Assembly: GCF_007786445.1 (NCBI RefSeq)
Contig: NZ_VNJI01000009.1
Coordinates: 62,001-126,000, forward strand
Length of the DNA: 64,000 nt
Source of the DNA: Paenibacillus cremeus
Lineage (GTDB): Bacteria > Bacillota > Bacilli > Paenibacillales > NBRC-103111
Reading direction: 5' to 3'
This document shows positions 34,982 to 44,051 of this stretch, in pieces (positions within the stretch are counted from its first letter, which is position 1; each line of letters begins with the position of its first letter). The notes under the pieces were generated by a model. The model did no database searches, was not told the DNA's origin, and was given only the letters and a program-made list of their open reading frames with translations. Made by a program: the position numbers and the translations under genes.

Positions 34982-35197
34982 ATGCTGATGCGAACGACCG
35001 AGTTTTATGAAAGTCTGCCTTTAAAATGCTGTGATGCCTGTGGTGAGACGATGGAGGAGATGGCGGACTGCTACAGCAGTACCTGTAATAAGTGCCGGGG
35101 GCTGACGTTTTATCCGTTAAGTCCGGCCACCTTCACCCCGCATACCTTGTCGAGTCCGCCATCCATTTCCCGCCTGGCATGGCCGCATAAAGAATAA
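34982..35197 (+). CDS. YhfH-like small zinc-ribbon protein
   Basis: A 71-aa protein with CCDACGETMEEMADCYSSTCNKC (part of residues about 16-38), giving Cys pairs (CxxC and DCYSxxCxxC) as in B. subtilis YhfH, a short zinc-ribbon protein of unknown function. The C-terminal half is Pro/Ser-rich and longer than in YhfH. GGGAG lies about 9 nt before the ATG at 34982. A cre-like site overlaps its promoter. Confidence 0.7.
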   Translation: MLMRTTEFYESLPLKCCDACGETMEEMADCYSSTCNKCRGLTFYPLSPATFTPHTLSSPPSISRLAWPHKE

Positions 35198-35203
35198 ATG
35201 CCA

Positions 35204-35251
35204 AAGAACCCCGTACCTAAACGGACCAACTGTCCGAGGTACGGGGTTCTT
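35204..35251. terminator. strong bidirectional terminator
   Basis: Perfect 15-bp stem (AAGAACCCCGTACCT and its complement) with an inner CGGAC/GTCCG hairpin. T-rich on both strands; lies between convergent genes. Confidence 0.9.
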
Positions 35252-35267
35252 CTATACAGGCACATGG

Positions 35268-36485
35268 CTACAGCACTTCGCGCACCTTCCAGCTGCTCCA
35301 ACGCCCAATCCGAACGGGCTGCTCCATGGGCGTCCGCAGCCGCCAGATCGCCTCCCACGCCTGCTGGGACGGCTGCGGGAAGCGGAACCGCCCCGCTTCC
35401 TCCCGCATGCCGCGCAGCATGTCGCGATCCCCGACCAGCTCCAGCAGCTGGTCCCGCAGCGTCCGGTGCTTCGCCGCCCGGACCGCCACACCGGCCTGCT
35501 CCAGCACCGCGGCATTGTCCTCCTCCTGGCCCGGGATCGGCTTGTAGAGCAGCATCGGCAGCCCCATCGCCACCGCTTCCGCCGTAGTCAGCCCGCCGGG
35601 CTTCGTGACCAGCAGATCGGCTACCGCCATCCACTCGTGAATTTCCTCCACGTAGCCTTTGACGATGACCCGGCCTCCCCGGTCGTGCTCCGGCTCGCTG
35701 CGCCGCAGCTCCTCCTCCAGCTCGCAGCGCACCTCAACATTACTGCCGCATAGAATAATGGTCTGCATATGCTGGCGAACCGACGGCGAGTTGATCAGCG
35801 AGCGGATCTCGGCGCCGAGCAGACCGCAGCCGCCGCCCATAACAAGCACGGTCGGCAGCTCCGGCGACAGACCGAACGCATGGCACAGCCGGGTGCGGTC
35901 GACCGGATCGAAGAACCGCTGCCGAACCGGGATCCCGGTCACGCACAGCCGAGCCGGGGCGATACCGCGCCGCTTCAGCGCGTCCGCCACCGATTCCGAG
36001 CCGACCAAATACAGGTCGGTATGCGGATGCAGCCACAGGCTGTGGTCCGTGTGATCCGTGATTACAGTGACCAGCGGGGACTTTAGCTGTCCTTTGGCTT
36101 TGAGCAGCGAAACCGCCGCCGCGGCCAGTGGAAACGTACAGACAACGATATCCGGCTGCTTCTCGGCCAGCAGGTCGGCCAGCTTGCCCAGCCCGAGCTT
36201 TAGAAACGACCGGAACGACATCGAGAGCCGCTCGCTGCTCTTTGTTTTGCGATATAGGTACCCGTAAAGGGAGGGAGCCTTCTCCAATCCCTTCAGGAAA
36301 AAATATTTGACCAGCGGGTGAAGGTGAGGATACACACCCTGCATAAAATCAATCTCTTCCGTTTGTACACGCGACCCGCAAGCCTCGGCCAGCGCTTTAG
36401 CCGCCTGCTTATGCCCGTCCCCCAGATCGCCTGAAAGCAGCAGGACACGTAGGGACGAACGGCGCTCCGCTTCGATTGGCTTCAT
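35268..36485 (-). CDS. UgtP/MGDG-synthase-like glycosyltransferase
   Basis: A 405-aa GT-B fold enzyme (family 28 type). The N-terminal domain shows LLLSGDLGDGHKQAAKALAEA (about residues 15-35) and VVCTFPLAAAAVSLL; the C-terminal domain has VLVMGGGCG (about 214-222), the KGYVEEIHEWMAVADLLVTKPGGLTTAEA donor site (about 274-302) and GQEEDNAAVLEQAG. This is the pattern of diacylglycerol glucosyltransferases such as UgtP, which build the lipid anchor of lipoteichoic acid; an LtaS-like gene is 5 kb away. Whether it uses UDP-glucose is inferred only. Confidence 0.85.
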   Translation of the reverse strand: MKPIEAERRSSLRVLLLSGDLGDGHKQAAKALAEACGSRVQTEEIDFMQGVYPHLHPLVKYFFLKGLEKAPSLYGYLYRKTKSSERLSMSFRSFLKLGLGKLADLLAEKQPDIVVCTFPLAAAAVSLLKAKGQLKSPLVTVITDHTDHSLWLHPHTDLYLVGSESVADALKRRGIAPARLCVTGIPVRQRFFDPVDRTRLCHAFGLSPELPTVLVMGGGCGLLGAEIRSLINSPSVRQHMQTIILCGSNVEVRCELEEELRRSEPEHDRGGRVIVKGYVEEIHEWMAVADLLVTKPGGLTTAEAVAMGLPMLLYKPIPGQEEDNAAVLEQAGVAVRAAKHRTLRDQLLELVGDRDMLRGMREEAGRFRFPQPSQQAWEAIWRLRTPMEQPVRIGRWSSWKVREVL

Positions 36486-36694
36486 TGAGATGACACCCCT
36501 GTTTTTCTATCTTTTCCTCTTATAGTAATACATTAGACGGAAAAACTGAAGAAATCCCTCCGTCCGACTGCAAAATCACACCGTTTCACTTAGGCTTGTC
36601 TGCTCCCCGCAGCCCGAAGGCCCGCCCGAGAAGCGACCTAGGGCCTGCTGCTGCAGTGGCAAGCAAGCCCTGGATCGAGCGCAGCAGCGCCTAC

Positions 36695-37939
36695 TTAGCG
36701 AAGAAATCGCATATTCAGCAGCCCGCTGCCCTGCACGTTTTTGCCGTAGCCCCGCCGCAGGCGGATCGCATGCCGCTTCAGCGCCCGCTTGACGCCCGCC
36801 GGCGTCAGCTTCGGGAAGCGCTGCAGCAGCTGGGCCGCGGCACCGGCCGTGATCGGCGCCGCCATGCTCGTGCCCGACAGCGTGAAGTAGCGTCTGCCCA
36901 CGCGTGCGCTGGGCAGCATGCGGTCGAGCACCGAGCCCGGTGCGCGCAGCGAGGTGATGCCCACGCCGGGCGCGACCAGATCCGGCTTCGTCCCGCCGCC
37001 CTTGGCCGGACCGCGTCCGGAAAAGCTGGGCACCGTCGTGCCGTGAACGTCCGCGGCACCGACGGTGAGCGCGAGCGGGCTGACGCCCGGCGTCGTGATC
37101 GTGCCCCGCCGGGGTCCGGTATTGCCGGCCACCGTCACGACGACTAAACCCTTCCGCACCGCCCGAGTCACCGCTTGGCACAATGGGTCGCGGGCGCTGG
37201 AGGACGCTGCAGGCCCGCCGAACGACAGCGATAGCACGCGTATGCCGTACCGTCGGCGATGCTGCAGACACCACTGAATTCCGCGGATAATCATAGAGTC
37301 GGAGCCGTTGCCCGACGCATCGAGCACCTTCACGCCGATGACCTCTGCTTCCGGCGCCGGTCCACGGTATTTGCCCTTCGAGAGAAGGCCGTTGCCCGCG
37401 GCATCTCCTGCGCAATGGGTGCCGTGCCCGTTATCGTCATAAGGCATGACACGGCCCTGCACGAAATCCTTGAACGCCGCAAGGCGGTTGCGCGGGCGCG
37501 TCAGATCGGGGTGCGGATACACGCCGGTATCCAGTACGGCAATACCGATCCCTTTGCCCGTGAAGCCCGAGCGCTGGGCGGCCGCGGCACCAATCGCCGG
37601 CGTGGCCCCATGAAGCAAAGCATGCTTCGTGCGATCCTTGTAGATGTATCGCACCTGGGGCAAGCGACAAGCCCGGCGCAACCCTTCCTCCGGCAAGCGA
37701 ACCGCCACCGAGCGGATCATCTGTAGACCGACCGGACGCCGGGCGCTCAAGACGCCTAGGCACTGGCGCAAGCCCTCAGCTTGCCTGCCAAAGCGCGACG
37801 TCCGGTGAAACTGGATGATGACCGCGAGGTGCTGGCCTTTACCGCCCGCTGACTTTGTGGCCGCTCGCTCCCACCGGGCCCACTTGGCCACATCGGGATC
37901 CAGCTTGTGCCGATAGGGCCAAGACCAATGCCCCGGCAT
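36695..37939 (-). CDS. aprX: AprX-like intracellular S8 serine protease
   Basis: A 414-aa subtilase. Asp in AVLDTGVYPHPDL (about residue 131), His in NGHGTHCAGD (about 164) and Ser in LSGTSMAAP (about 355) form the triad; the oxyanion Asn is in VAGNTGP. The approximately 115-residue N-terminal part is an inhibitor-like region, without signal peptide. Similarity in the region DTGxYPHPDL to GKYRGPAPEAxxIGVKVL is close to B. subtilis AprX, an intracellular protease of late growth. The start at 37939 (MPGHWSWPYRHKL) follows AAAGGCGG; a longer frame to 38086 has no signal. A Cys in the catalytic domain core and very Arg-rich composition are notable. Confidence 0.88.
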   Translation of the reverse strand: MPGHWSWPYRHKLDPDVAKWARWERAATKSAGGKGQHLAVIIQFHRTSRFGRQAEGLRQCLGVLSARRPVGLQMIRSVAVRLPEEGLRRACRLPQVRYIYKDRTKHALLHGATPAIGAAAAQRSGFTGKGIGIAVLDTGVYPHPDLTRPRNRLAAFKDFVQGRVMPYDDNGHGTHCAGDAAGNGLLSKGKYRGPAPEAEVIGVKVLDASGNGSDSMIIRGIQWCLQHRRRYGIRVLSLSFGGPAASSSARDPLCQAVTRAVRKGLVVVTVAGNTGPRRGTITTPGVSPLALTVGAADVHGTTVPSFSGRGPAKGGGTKPDLVAPGVGITSLRAPGSVLDRMLPSARVGRRYFTLSGTSMAAPITAGAAAQLLQRFPKLTPAGVKRALKRHAIRLRRGYGKNVQGSGLLNMRFLR

Positions 37940-38125
37940 CGCACCGCCTTTGGTCTGGATTCGAATGCGTGCGCTTCCTGACTTGCGCCGATGCACATGC
38001 ACCAAAGCCACCCCCTCTGATTCCTGTTTCCCATAGCATACGCGATGCCGGGCTGGGAGGCTGGATGCTGGCCCAAAGGAGCGCAAATTTTATCGGCGGC
38101 CCTGCTGCGCGCTATGCGTTCGCCC

Positions 38126-38974
38126 TTACACTGACTGCGGCAGCCTATGAATCGACGTTCGCGTGCCGATCCGGCCCACTACCGTCTGCTGGGTGGCCAT
38201 TACAGGCCCGGCCGGGATCCGTTCGAGCGGTAGCTCTCCGCCCGAAGACGCCTGATACAAATAAATAAAATTCGGATACGTCACCTCGTTCATGAGGTAG
38301 GCGGACACGGTGCTGCCCGGGATACGGTGCTTGTTCAGCTTGCCAATAATTTTGTCGCTGCCGCCAATGCCGATCCCATGACCGAAGAATCGGTTCCCAG
38401 ACAGCCGCACCACATTTTCCCCCTGCCACTCCATAGTTCTCGGGTTCACCTCTGGGTTCTTGAAGTACTGCACATCGCCTGGATAGGCCTCGTCATGTTC
38501 GTACATTGTAGTCAGGTGTAAATCGTTGTCATGATTCCAAGAGAGCAAATACAGATCCTTGAACATTCTGTTAAATGCTTCCGCGCCGATCGTATCCAGC
38601 AGGGCTTTATACAGAATGATAATGATGGCGGTCGCGCATTCAAAGGCATAAAGCGAGCTGTTGCTGAAAATATCCTGAATGGCATTGGAAGGCAGCACCC
38701 CGCTGCGCAACTGGAAGCCGCCCTTGTCCGTCCGGTCCCAAAAAGCCGGGTTGCAGCGCGACCGTTTGAACGAGGCGAACTCCGCCGCGCTCTTATCCAG
38801 CGCAACGGCCGCTTCCGTAATCGCAAGGCGAAGTCTCAGCTCAAAATAGAGCGCCTCCGGCGAATCATAATGATACGTCGTCTGACTGGCCTGCTTTTGC
38901 TGATAAATGTCCCGTTCTTTGGTGGTCAACCGCGAGGTGTCGATTTCCAGCTTGCCATAGGGTCCCAAGATCAT
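38126..38974 (-). CDS. tgl: protein-glutamine gamma-glutamyltransferase (spore coat transglutaminase)
   Basis: A 282-aa Tgl-family enzyme. The catalytic Cys lies in YAFECATAIIIILY (about residue 112-125), and the acidic and His partners in YFKNPEVNP through GENVVRL and FFGHGIGIGG (about 175-215), as in B. subtilis Tgl. It cross-links Gln and Lys of coat proteins such as GerQ/SafA on the forming spore in the mother cell. It is about 35 residues longer than the Bacillus enzyme, mostly at the C-terminus. GAGGAGG precedes the ATG. Expected to be SigK-controlled, but I cannot see a convincing promoter. Confidence 0.9.
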   Translation of the reverse strand: MILGPYGKLEIDTSRLTTKERDIYQQKQASQTTYHYDSPEALYFELRLRLAITEAAVALDKSAAEFASFKRSRCNPAFWDRTDKGGFQLRSGVLPSNAIQDIFSNSSLYAFECATAIIIILYKALLDTIGAEAFNRMFKDLYLLSWNHDNDLHLTTMYEHDEAYPGDVQYFKNPEVNPRTMEWQGENVVRLSGNRFFGHGIGIGGSDKIIGKLNKHRIPGSTVSAYLMNEVTYPNFIYLYQASSGGELPLERIPAGPVMATQQTVVGRIGTRTSIHRLPQSV

Positions 38975-39037
38975 ATCCGTGTTCCTCCTCAGCCTAATGG
39001 TTATATATATGCCGAAGAGGAGGAGGATCAGACCCGC

Positions 39038-40354
39038 TTAATCCATCTCGTAGATCGAACCGGATTTGCTGGCGAACAGCTCGGCGTACACCTTTTCGGC
39101 GTACGCATCCGTCATCCCGGAAATGTAATCCGCGATGAAACGCGGCCAGGTCCATTTATCCTTATGAATTTCATAATTTTCAATCCAGTCGGGCGGGAGA
39201 ATCATTCGGCCCTGCTCCGGCACCTTAAAGCTGTCCCACAGGCTGTGGATCATAATTTCACTGCGCTTTTGCAGCCGCTGGACCCGGAAATCCTTAATCA
39301 AGGTCACCCACGCCAGCTTCTTCAAAATTTCCATCGTCCGCAGCAGCTCCAAATCCTGCTGTCCGTCCCGAACGAAGGTGACCTTCTTCCAGCCCTTCAC
39401 CGGATCATCGATGATGCCGACACGCCCGGCAAAGGCGCTAACCCAGCGGGCCTTCATTTCCCGGCGGGTACGCGAAGCCTCCTTGCCGCATTCCGCATAG
39501 ATCGTCTCCCATTGCACCAGATAGTCGGCGAGCACCTGCTCCACCATCGCCCGAATGTCCACCTGATCCCAGCCGACCTCCAGGTTGCCCTGGTCGCTGA
39601 CGATTTCTTGAATGAGGTTGGACACCAAACGTCCGTCCTCGAAGAACGTGCGGTTCATCTGGATTTTCCCCGCCCGAATGCCGTCCTCGATGTCATGCGT
39701 AGAGTACGCAATATCATCGCACAGGTCCATCAGCTGCGCCTCCAGTGTGGAGCAGCCTTCCTTCATGCCCCACTTGTCGCGGAGCTGGTGGATCTGCTCC
39801 CACTCCATCGTGTAGAGGCCTTTGAGCCGCCCAGGCGCATCCAGCAGATACGGGTACTTATTGATCGCCAGCAGCACGGCAGCGGTCAAATCGAGTCCGC
39901 TCCCGCTCCCCGCCCGCTTTTCCAGAAACATCAGAATCCGATAGTTTTGCGCGTTGCCTTCGTATTTCAGCCCATTTTCCTCGGCCAGCAGCTTATTCAG
40001 CACCTCTTCGCCCTTATGCCCAAACGGCGGATGCCCTAGGTCGTGCGCCAGCGAAGCTACTTCGACCACCGCCGGGTCCAGCATTAGTCCCGGATGCTCC
40101 TTGCGGCTGAGGAGCTTGTACTGCTTGCCCATCCGCCGCGCCACTTCCCGCGCAATCTGCGACACCTCCAGCGAGTGCGTCAGCCGGGTTCGGTAGTAGT
40201 CGCCTGAGCCGGCGCCGAACACCTGCGACTTGCCCTGCAGCCGCCGAAAAGCCGGAGACTGGATCAGCCGCGCGTAGTCCCGTTCATATTCATCCCGCTC
40301 CTCACTGTGTGTGGCCAGGTTCGGCTCGTCCAATCGTAGCTTGCGCAAGTCCAT
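39038..40354 (-). CDS. dGTPase-like HD-domain triphosphohydrolase
   Basis: A 438-aa dNTP triphosphohydrolase of the Dgt/EF1143 group. The HD metal site is clear: RLTHSLEVSQIAREVARR (about residues 57-74), SLAHDLGHPPFGHKGE (about 103-118) and DLCDDIAYSTHDIEDG (about 199-214). Such enzymes cut dNTPs to deoxynucleoside and triphosphate and control pools or limit phage; substrate choice and role are not shown by sequence. GGAGGAG precedes the ATG. Single gene on the minus strand between tgl and the Hsp20/GerP-like cluster. Confidence 0.88.
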   Translation of the reverse strand: MDLRKLRLDEPNLATHSEERDEYERDYARLIQSPAFRRLQGKSQVFGAGSGDYYRTRLTHSLEVSQIAREVARRMGKQYKLLSRKEHPGLMLDPAVVEVASLAHDLGHPPFGHKGEEVLNKLLAEENGLKYEGNAQNYRILMFLEKRAGSGSGLDLTAAVLLAINKYPYLLDAPGRLKGLYTMEWEQIHQLRDKWGMKEGCSTLEAQLMDLCDDIAYSTHDIEDGIRAGKIQMNRTFFEDGRLVSNLIQEIVSDQGNLEVGWDQVDIRAMVEQVLADYLVQWETIYAECGKEASRTRREMKARWVSAFAGRVGIIDDPVKGWKKVTFVRDGQQDLELLRTMEILKKLAWVTLIKDFRVQRLQKRSEIMIHSLWDSFKVPEQGRMILPPDWIENYEIHKDKWTWPRFIADYISGMTDAYAEKVYAELFASKSGSIYEMD

Positions 40355-40562
40355 AGCAATCTCTCCTCCATTGAAAACATGGCAACTGTTACATCAAGCC
40401 CTGATGTCAGTTGTCCATCTAACCTTACAGGTCCTGCAAATTCATTTTGCAAAATTGTATCACAGGACTTCTCCAGAAGACAAAGAAATCGCAGTCGCCC
40501 CCTCCCAATAACGGCTCAAAAGCAAGCCGCGGAGTGAAGCAACTGCGATGGATGCGCTGCGC

Positions 40563-41024
40563 TCATTCAATCCATATCTGCTCATCCTGCCGCTGTACCC
40601 GAAGGTAGCGCACATACAGCAGCCCTTGCTCGAACCTCGCCGTCACCTGAGACAGGTCGCCCAGCTGCGGCAAAGGGACGGTCCGCTCGAACGGGCCGTA
40701 GAAGCGCTCCGTTTGCAGCGGAGTCGCATTATCCAACGGCGGCTTGACGATCCCTCGAATCGTCAGCGCTTGACCGGACAGCGACAGCTCGACGTCCTGC
40801 TTATACAGGCCCGGCAGCTCGATGACGACCCAGTTCTCAGGCCCTCGTTGATAAAGATCGACCTTCGGGAACGTCTCCTTCTTCTCCCGCCTGGCCGCTG
40901 CACCGTTTGCGGGAGAGCCGTTCACCTCTGTACCCGCCGGACTGTCGAATAGCCCCTTCCAGAAATCGCCCGTATCCATCTTTTGCGCCAAATCCATCCA
41001 CTGCTTTAGCTTATCCAGTTCCAT
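40563..41024 (-). CDS. Hsp20/alpha-crystallin family protein
   Basis: A 153-aa small heat-shock protein. The alpha-crystallin domain spans about residues 50-150 (KVDLYQRGPENWVVIELPGLYKQDVELSLSG then TERFYGPFERTVPLP and FEQGLLYVRYLR). The C-terminal I-x-I-like motif is present as QIWIE. It is the last gene of a three-gene cluster with two GerPF-like genes (15-nt gap), which suggests a coat-associated, sporulation-expressed member like CotM/CotP rather than a heat-shock chaperone. AAGGATGA precedes the ATG. Confidence 0.82.
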   Translation of the reverse strand: MELDKLKQWMDLAQKMDTGDFWKGLFDSPAGTEVNGSPANGAAARREKKETFPKVDLYQRGPENWVVIELPGLYKQDVELSLSGQALTIRGIVKPPLDNATPLQTERFYGPFERTVPLPQLGDLSQVTARFEQGLLYVRYLRVQRQDEQIWIE

Positions 41025-41039
41025 AGCCGCCGCTCATCC

Positions 41040-41282
41040 TTATACTTGGTTAAAGACTTCGTTAGCCGGGTTCGCCAGCTGCCCCTGGTCGCTAAAGTCC
41101 GGATCGAAAACCCCGTTCACCATGACCGAAGACGAAGGAGAAAAATCCCCGACCGCAATATTCCCCCCCACAATCTTGCTGTACGCGTTATGACCGCTCT
41201 GCACGACGTTGCCGAAGTCCAAATTTCCGTTGCTCGTCACGCCGTTGACTTTTATATTGAAAATATTAAATACGAAAGCCAT
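41040..41282 (-). CDS. GerPF/GerPA family spore germination protein
   Basis: An 80-aa protein of the GerPA/GerPF family (INIFxIKVNGVTSNGNLDFGNV-like pattern, seen here as FNIKVNGVTSNGNLDFG). GerP proteins sit in the spore coat and let germinants reach the inner membrane. The C-terminal FDPDFSDQGQ is shared with its neighbour. GGAGG lies 8-9 nt upstream of the ATG. Four nucleotides separate it from the upstream paralogue. Confidence 0.8.
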   Translation of the reverse strand: MAFVFNIFNIKVNGVTSNGNLDFGNVVQSGHNAYSKIVGGNIAVGDFSPSSSVMVNGVFDPDFSDQGQLANPANEVFNQV

Positions 41283-41285
41283 AAG

Positions 41286-41540
41286 CTACTTCACCTCCTC
41301 ACCCGCTTTGGTCGGTCCATAGTGCAGCTCACCTTGATCGTTTAGGTCGGGGTCAATATATGTATTGCGCATTTGCGCCACCGCCCCCGAGCTGTCGCCA
41401 TAGGACGAATTCGTACCCGTCGACTTCGAATGCACGGAATGGCCATGATGGAACGTCTCACCGATGCTGAAGGAGCCGTTGTTGGAGATGCTGTTGATTT
41501 TAATAAGAAAAATATTGATGCTCGGCTTCACCCACACCAC
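41286..41540 (-). CDS. GerPF/GerPA family spore germination protein
   Basis: An 84-aa paralogue of the next gene: INIFLIKINSISNNGSFSIGE (about residues 8-28), YIDPDLNDQGE near the C-terminus. The start is GTG at 41540, with a second GTG one codon later; AAGGCAGG overlaps closely, so the exact start is uncertain. First gene of the cluster. The canonical gerPABCDEF operon is not here; this pair is a small separate copy joined to an Hsp20 gene. Confidence 0.75.
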   Translation of the reverse strand: MVWVKPSINIFLIKINSISNNGSFSIGETFHHGHSVHSKSTGTNSSYGDSSGAVAQMRNTYIDPDLNDQGELHYGPTKAGEEVK

Positions 41541-41643
41541 CTGCCTTCACCAGCCTTGTTCCCGACGCGGTACGCCTGGGAACTTGATTTCTAGAGTATA
41601 TGCGGTGCGGCCCCCGATTTTGCCCATCCCCGCTGAAAAAAAC

Positions 41644-41690
41644 AAAAACCGGCGGCTGCATGGCCTCAGCCACACCGTCCGCCGGTTTGA
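41644..41690 (-). terminator. terminator of the LtaS-like gene
   Basis: Minus-strand AAACCGGCGG pairs with CCGCCGGTTT and is followed by TTGTTTTTTTC. Confidence 0.85.
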
Positions 41691-41698
41691 TTCCGACT

Positions 41699-43651
41699 TT
41701 AATTCTCCGTGCCCGCCGCTTGAAGACGCGTCTCTCCGTCCGAGCCTTCGGCTACACCAGCCGTGCCGGATCCGGAGCCGGTATATTTGGCAAAATACTG
41801 CTTCCCGAACAGCTCATCATACTGCAGCTCCCGGTACTTCTCTACATCGGCTGACGCCGTATCCGGAACCGCCTGATGCAGCTCTTGGTTCGCGTCTACG
41901 ACCAGGTTGCGCAGCAGCCCCGGCGTTTGCTTCGCGAGTTCATCATTCAGCGTCCATGCCGCCGGTTTTTCCATATTCAAACGATCCAGCACATAAGCGC
42001 CCAAGAACGAATCGCTGAGCACCGGTACGTCTTCCTTTTTCAAAGCCATATTGGTCCACGTCACAAACGGTACGCTGTGCATCTTTTTCTGCTCCTCGAG
42101 CGACCATTGATCGCTGTCACCGGTATGCACGAAGCCGGACTGGGCATACACATCGTAATCATAGCCGAGCATCGGCAGGTGATCGCCATAGAACACAATG
42201 ATCGTCGGCTCGTCAGACTGCTCGAAATGATTAATCAACTGCTGCAGACTCGCATCCGCATCATGCGCGCCTTGCGTGTACGTCTCGAGCACATTTTTCG
42301 CGCTGTCGCTCAGCGGGCCTTTCGCCGTAATAGCGTTCTGACCGTAGCGGTTGTCGTCGTAAGGGCCGTGATTTTGCATCGTCACCGCATAGATGAACGT
42401 AGGCTCCTCGTTGGTGTCCACCGTATCGATAATGCGCTTGGATACTTCCGAATCGGCGATAAAGTCGCCTTTAATCGTCGGGTTCTCGAATTGATCCTTA
42501 CTAATAAACTGGTCAAAATCCATCTGCTTATACACATTCTCCCGATTCCAAAACCATCCTTCATACGAATGGATCGCCGTACTGTTGTAGCCCTGCGATT
42601 TGAAATAGCTGGCTAAGCTCGGAATCGGCTTGTTGATGTACTGCTGGTACGGGATCGAGCCCGCCGGCAGGAAGCTCATCGAGTTGCCTGTCAGCACCTC
42701 ATACTCGACGTTGCTCGTGCCGCCCCCGAATTGTGGGGACAGCAGATAGCCGGAGGTCGACTCCTGCTGCAACCGATGAATCGTCGGTACCGGGTCCTCA
42801 GAGAACTTCACATTCGTCATCAAGGTCGGATCCCAGAACGCCTCATTCATGATAAAAATGACGTTCGGCTTCTGCTGGCTTTTGCTTTTCGACGCCGTGG
42901 TGGTTGCGCTGGTCTGCGTTAAGCTTTGCGCCAAGCTGGCCATCGTAGGCTCACTGTACCCATCCGGCTTCGGTACGATCGAATTTTTGACGTTCATCGT
43001 AAAAGCCAAGGAAGTACCGTTGCTGCCGTAGTTCTCTTTTTGATTCCAGACGATCTCGCTAACGCCCGCTTTATCCAGCACCGTGCCGGTCCATGGCTGC
43101 TTCACCCCGAAGGCATACAGCGCGAAGACGGACAGGAGTCCCAACACAACGCGCGGCATCAGACGCAGCTTCAGCTTCGGCAGCCAAATGCGGCTCAGGA
43201 AGATCAGCAGCACCGCACCAAATACGATACCCAAGCGAACTAAAGCCTCCCGGCTCGTCACCAAGGGCAGAATATTCATGCTCTCTTTCTTGAGAAAAAT
43301 ATCCCACGGAAACAGCGGCTCCCCGATGAGCTTCAGTTTGAAGTAGCTCACCAGGGAGACCACTAGCATCAACAGCGTGCTAAATCCGGTGGCCGGAATC
43401 AGTGATCCAATCACCGTATACAATATGGTATAGACAAACATGACTAACATCGCATTCAATCCGAACAGCTTCGGATTAGCGGTCACCCAGCCCCACGTCT
43501 CGTGGATCGAGCCCCGCTGGATCAGCTCCATACCGAATACCAACAGCATGGGGACAACAATCAAAGCACTAATGATCGTAAAATAATGTGCCGCTCGGGC
43601 GTACTTTGACTGTGACGACTTCTGCTGTCCTTTTGTTTTTCTTGGACGCAT
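41699..43651 (-). CDS. LTA synthase family protein
   Basis: A 650-aa membrane-anchored sulfatase-fold enzyme. Five N-terminal transmembrane helices (residues about 20-200) are followed by a linker and an extracellular sulfatase domain (about 260-560). The catalytic Thr lies in FGGGTSNVEYEVLTG (about 310-324), with metal ligands in FIMNEAFWD (about 258-266) and FYGDHLPMLG (about 475-484). It could polymerise glycerol phosphate from phosphatidylglycerol to lipoteichoic acid, or be a primase-like paralogue (YvgJ/YfnI/YqgS type). AGGAGTG precedes the ATG. Confidence 0.9.
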   Translation of the reverse strand: MRPRKTKGQQKSSQSKYARAAHYFTIISALIVVPMLLVFGMELIQRGSIHETWGWVTANPKLFGLNAMLVMFVYTILYTVIGSLIPATGFSTLLMLVVSLVSYFKLKLIGEPLFPWDIFLKKESMNILPLVTSREALVRLGIVFGAVLLIFLSRIWLPKLKLRLMPRVVLGLLSVFALYAFGVKQPWTGTVLDKAGVSEIVWNQKENYGSNGTSLAFTMNVKNSIVPKPDGYSEPTMASLAQSLTQTSATTTASKSKSQQKPNVIFIMNEAFWDPTLMTNVKFSEDPVPTIHRLQQESTSGYLLSPQFGGGTSNVEYEVLTGNSMSFLPAGSIPYQQYINKPIPSLASYFKSQGYNSTAIHSYEGWFWNRENVYKQMDFDQFISKDQFENPTIKGDFIADSEVSKRIIDTVDTNEEPTFIYAVTMQNHGPYDDNRYGQNAITAKGPLSDSAKNVLETYTQGAHDADASLQQLINHFEQSDEPTIIVFYGDHLPMLGYDYDVYAQSGFVHTGDSDQWSLEEQKKMHSVPFVTWTNMALKKEDVPVLSDSFLGAYVLDRLNMEKPAAWTLNDELAKQTPGLLRNLVVDANQELHQAVPDTASADVEKYRELQYDELFGKQYFAKYTGSGSGTAGVAEGSDGETRLQAAGTEN

Positions 43652-43880
43652 CCTTCTCTCACACTCCTATTCAGCCCGCCATGTAACAGGTTCTGCCTCA
43701 TTTTTCTCTATATAACGTTCGTAAGGGCTGTTGATTTGTTAACTCAGTGTAAAATCCAAAGATTAAATAAAACTTAAAATTCGCGTGAAAGGTAAAAATT
43801 GGTTCTTTAGTCGCAGAGAGTTTTTCACGAATTTGGGCAGAATCCTATAGAGAGCATTTAGAGTTCCATTATTCGGTGGA

Positions 43881-43909
43881 TTGATTATCCGAGTACCATG
43901 TGGTAAAAT
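43881..43909 (+). promoter_or_regulatory. promoter of the cold-shock gene
   Basis: TTGATT, 17-nt spacer, TAAAAT. This would give a leader of about 135 nt before the csp ATG, typical of cold-shock mRNAs. The rest of 43652-43880 holds the LtaS-like promoter region and nothing else I can support. Confidence 0.65.
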
Positions 43910-43940
43910 AAGGTCATTCGTTTATATGAAGAACTTAATT

Positions 43941-44006
43941 CACATATGGGAAAGGGTCATCACTTATCGATACGAATGGTACTCTTCCCCATGTGTGATT
44001 TTTTTT
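43941..44006 (+). promoter_or_regulatory. terminator-like hairpin in the csp leader
   Basis: CACATATGGG (43941-43950) pairs with CCCATGTGTG (about 43988-43997, one G-U), with extra AA/UU pairing inside, and is followed by eight T (43999-44006). It has the form of an intrinsic terminator but lies inside the leader, 45 nt before the start codon. Confidence 0.6.
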
Positions 44007-44051
44007 CTTCAAGTAAGACGAACATTACCATTATTGGAGGTTTTTAGGAGC

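Noticed and set aside
38531-40039. 502-codon plus-strand frame opposite tgl and the dGTPase-like gene
   Set aside because: Spans two real genes on the other strand and a gene boundary; no family features.
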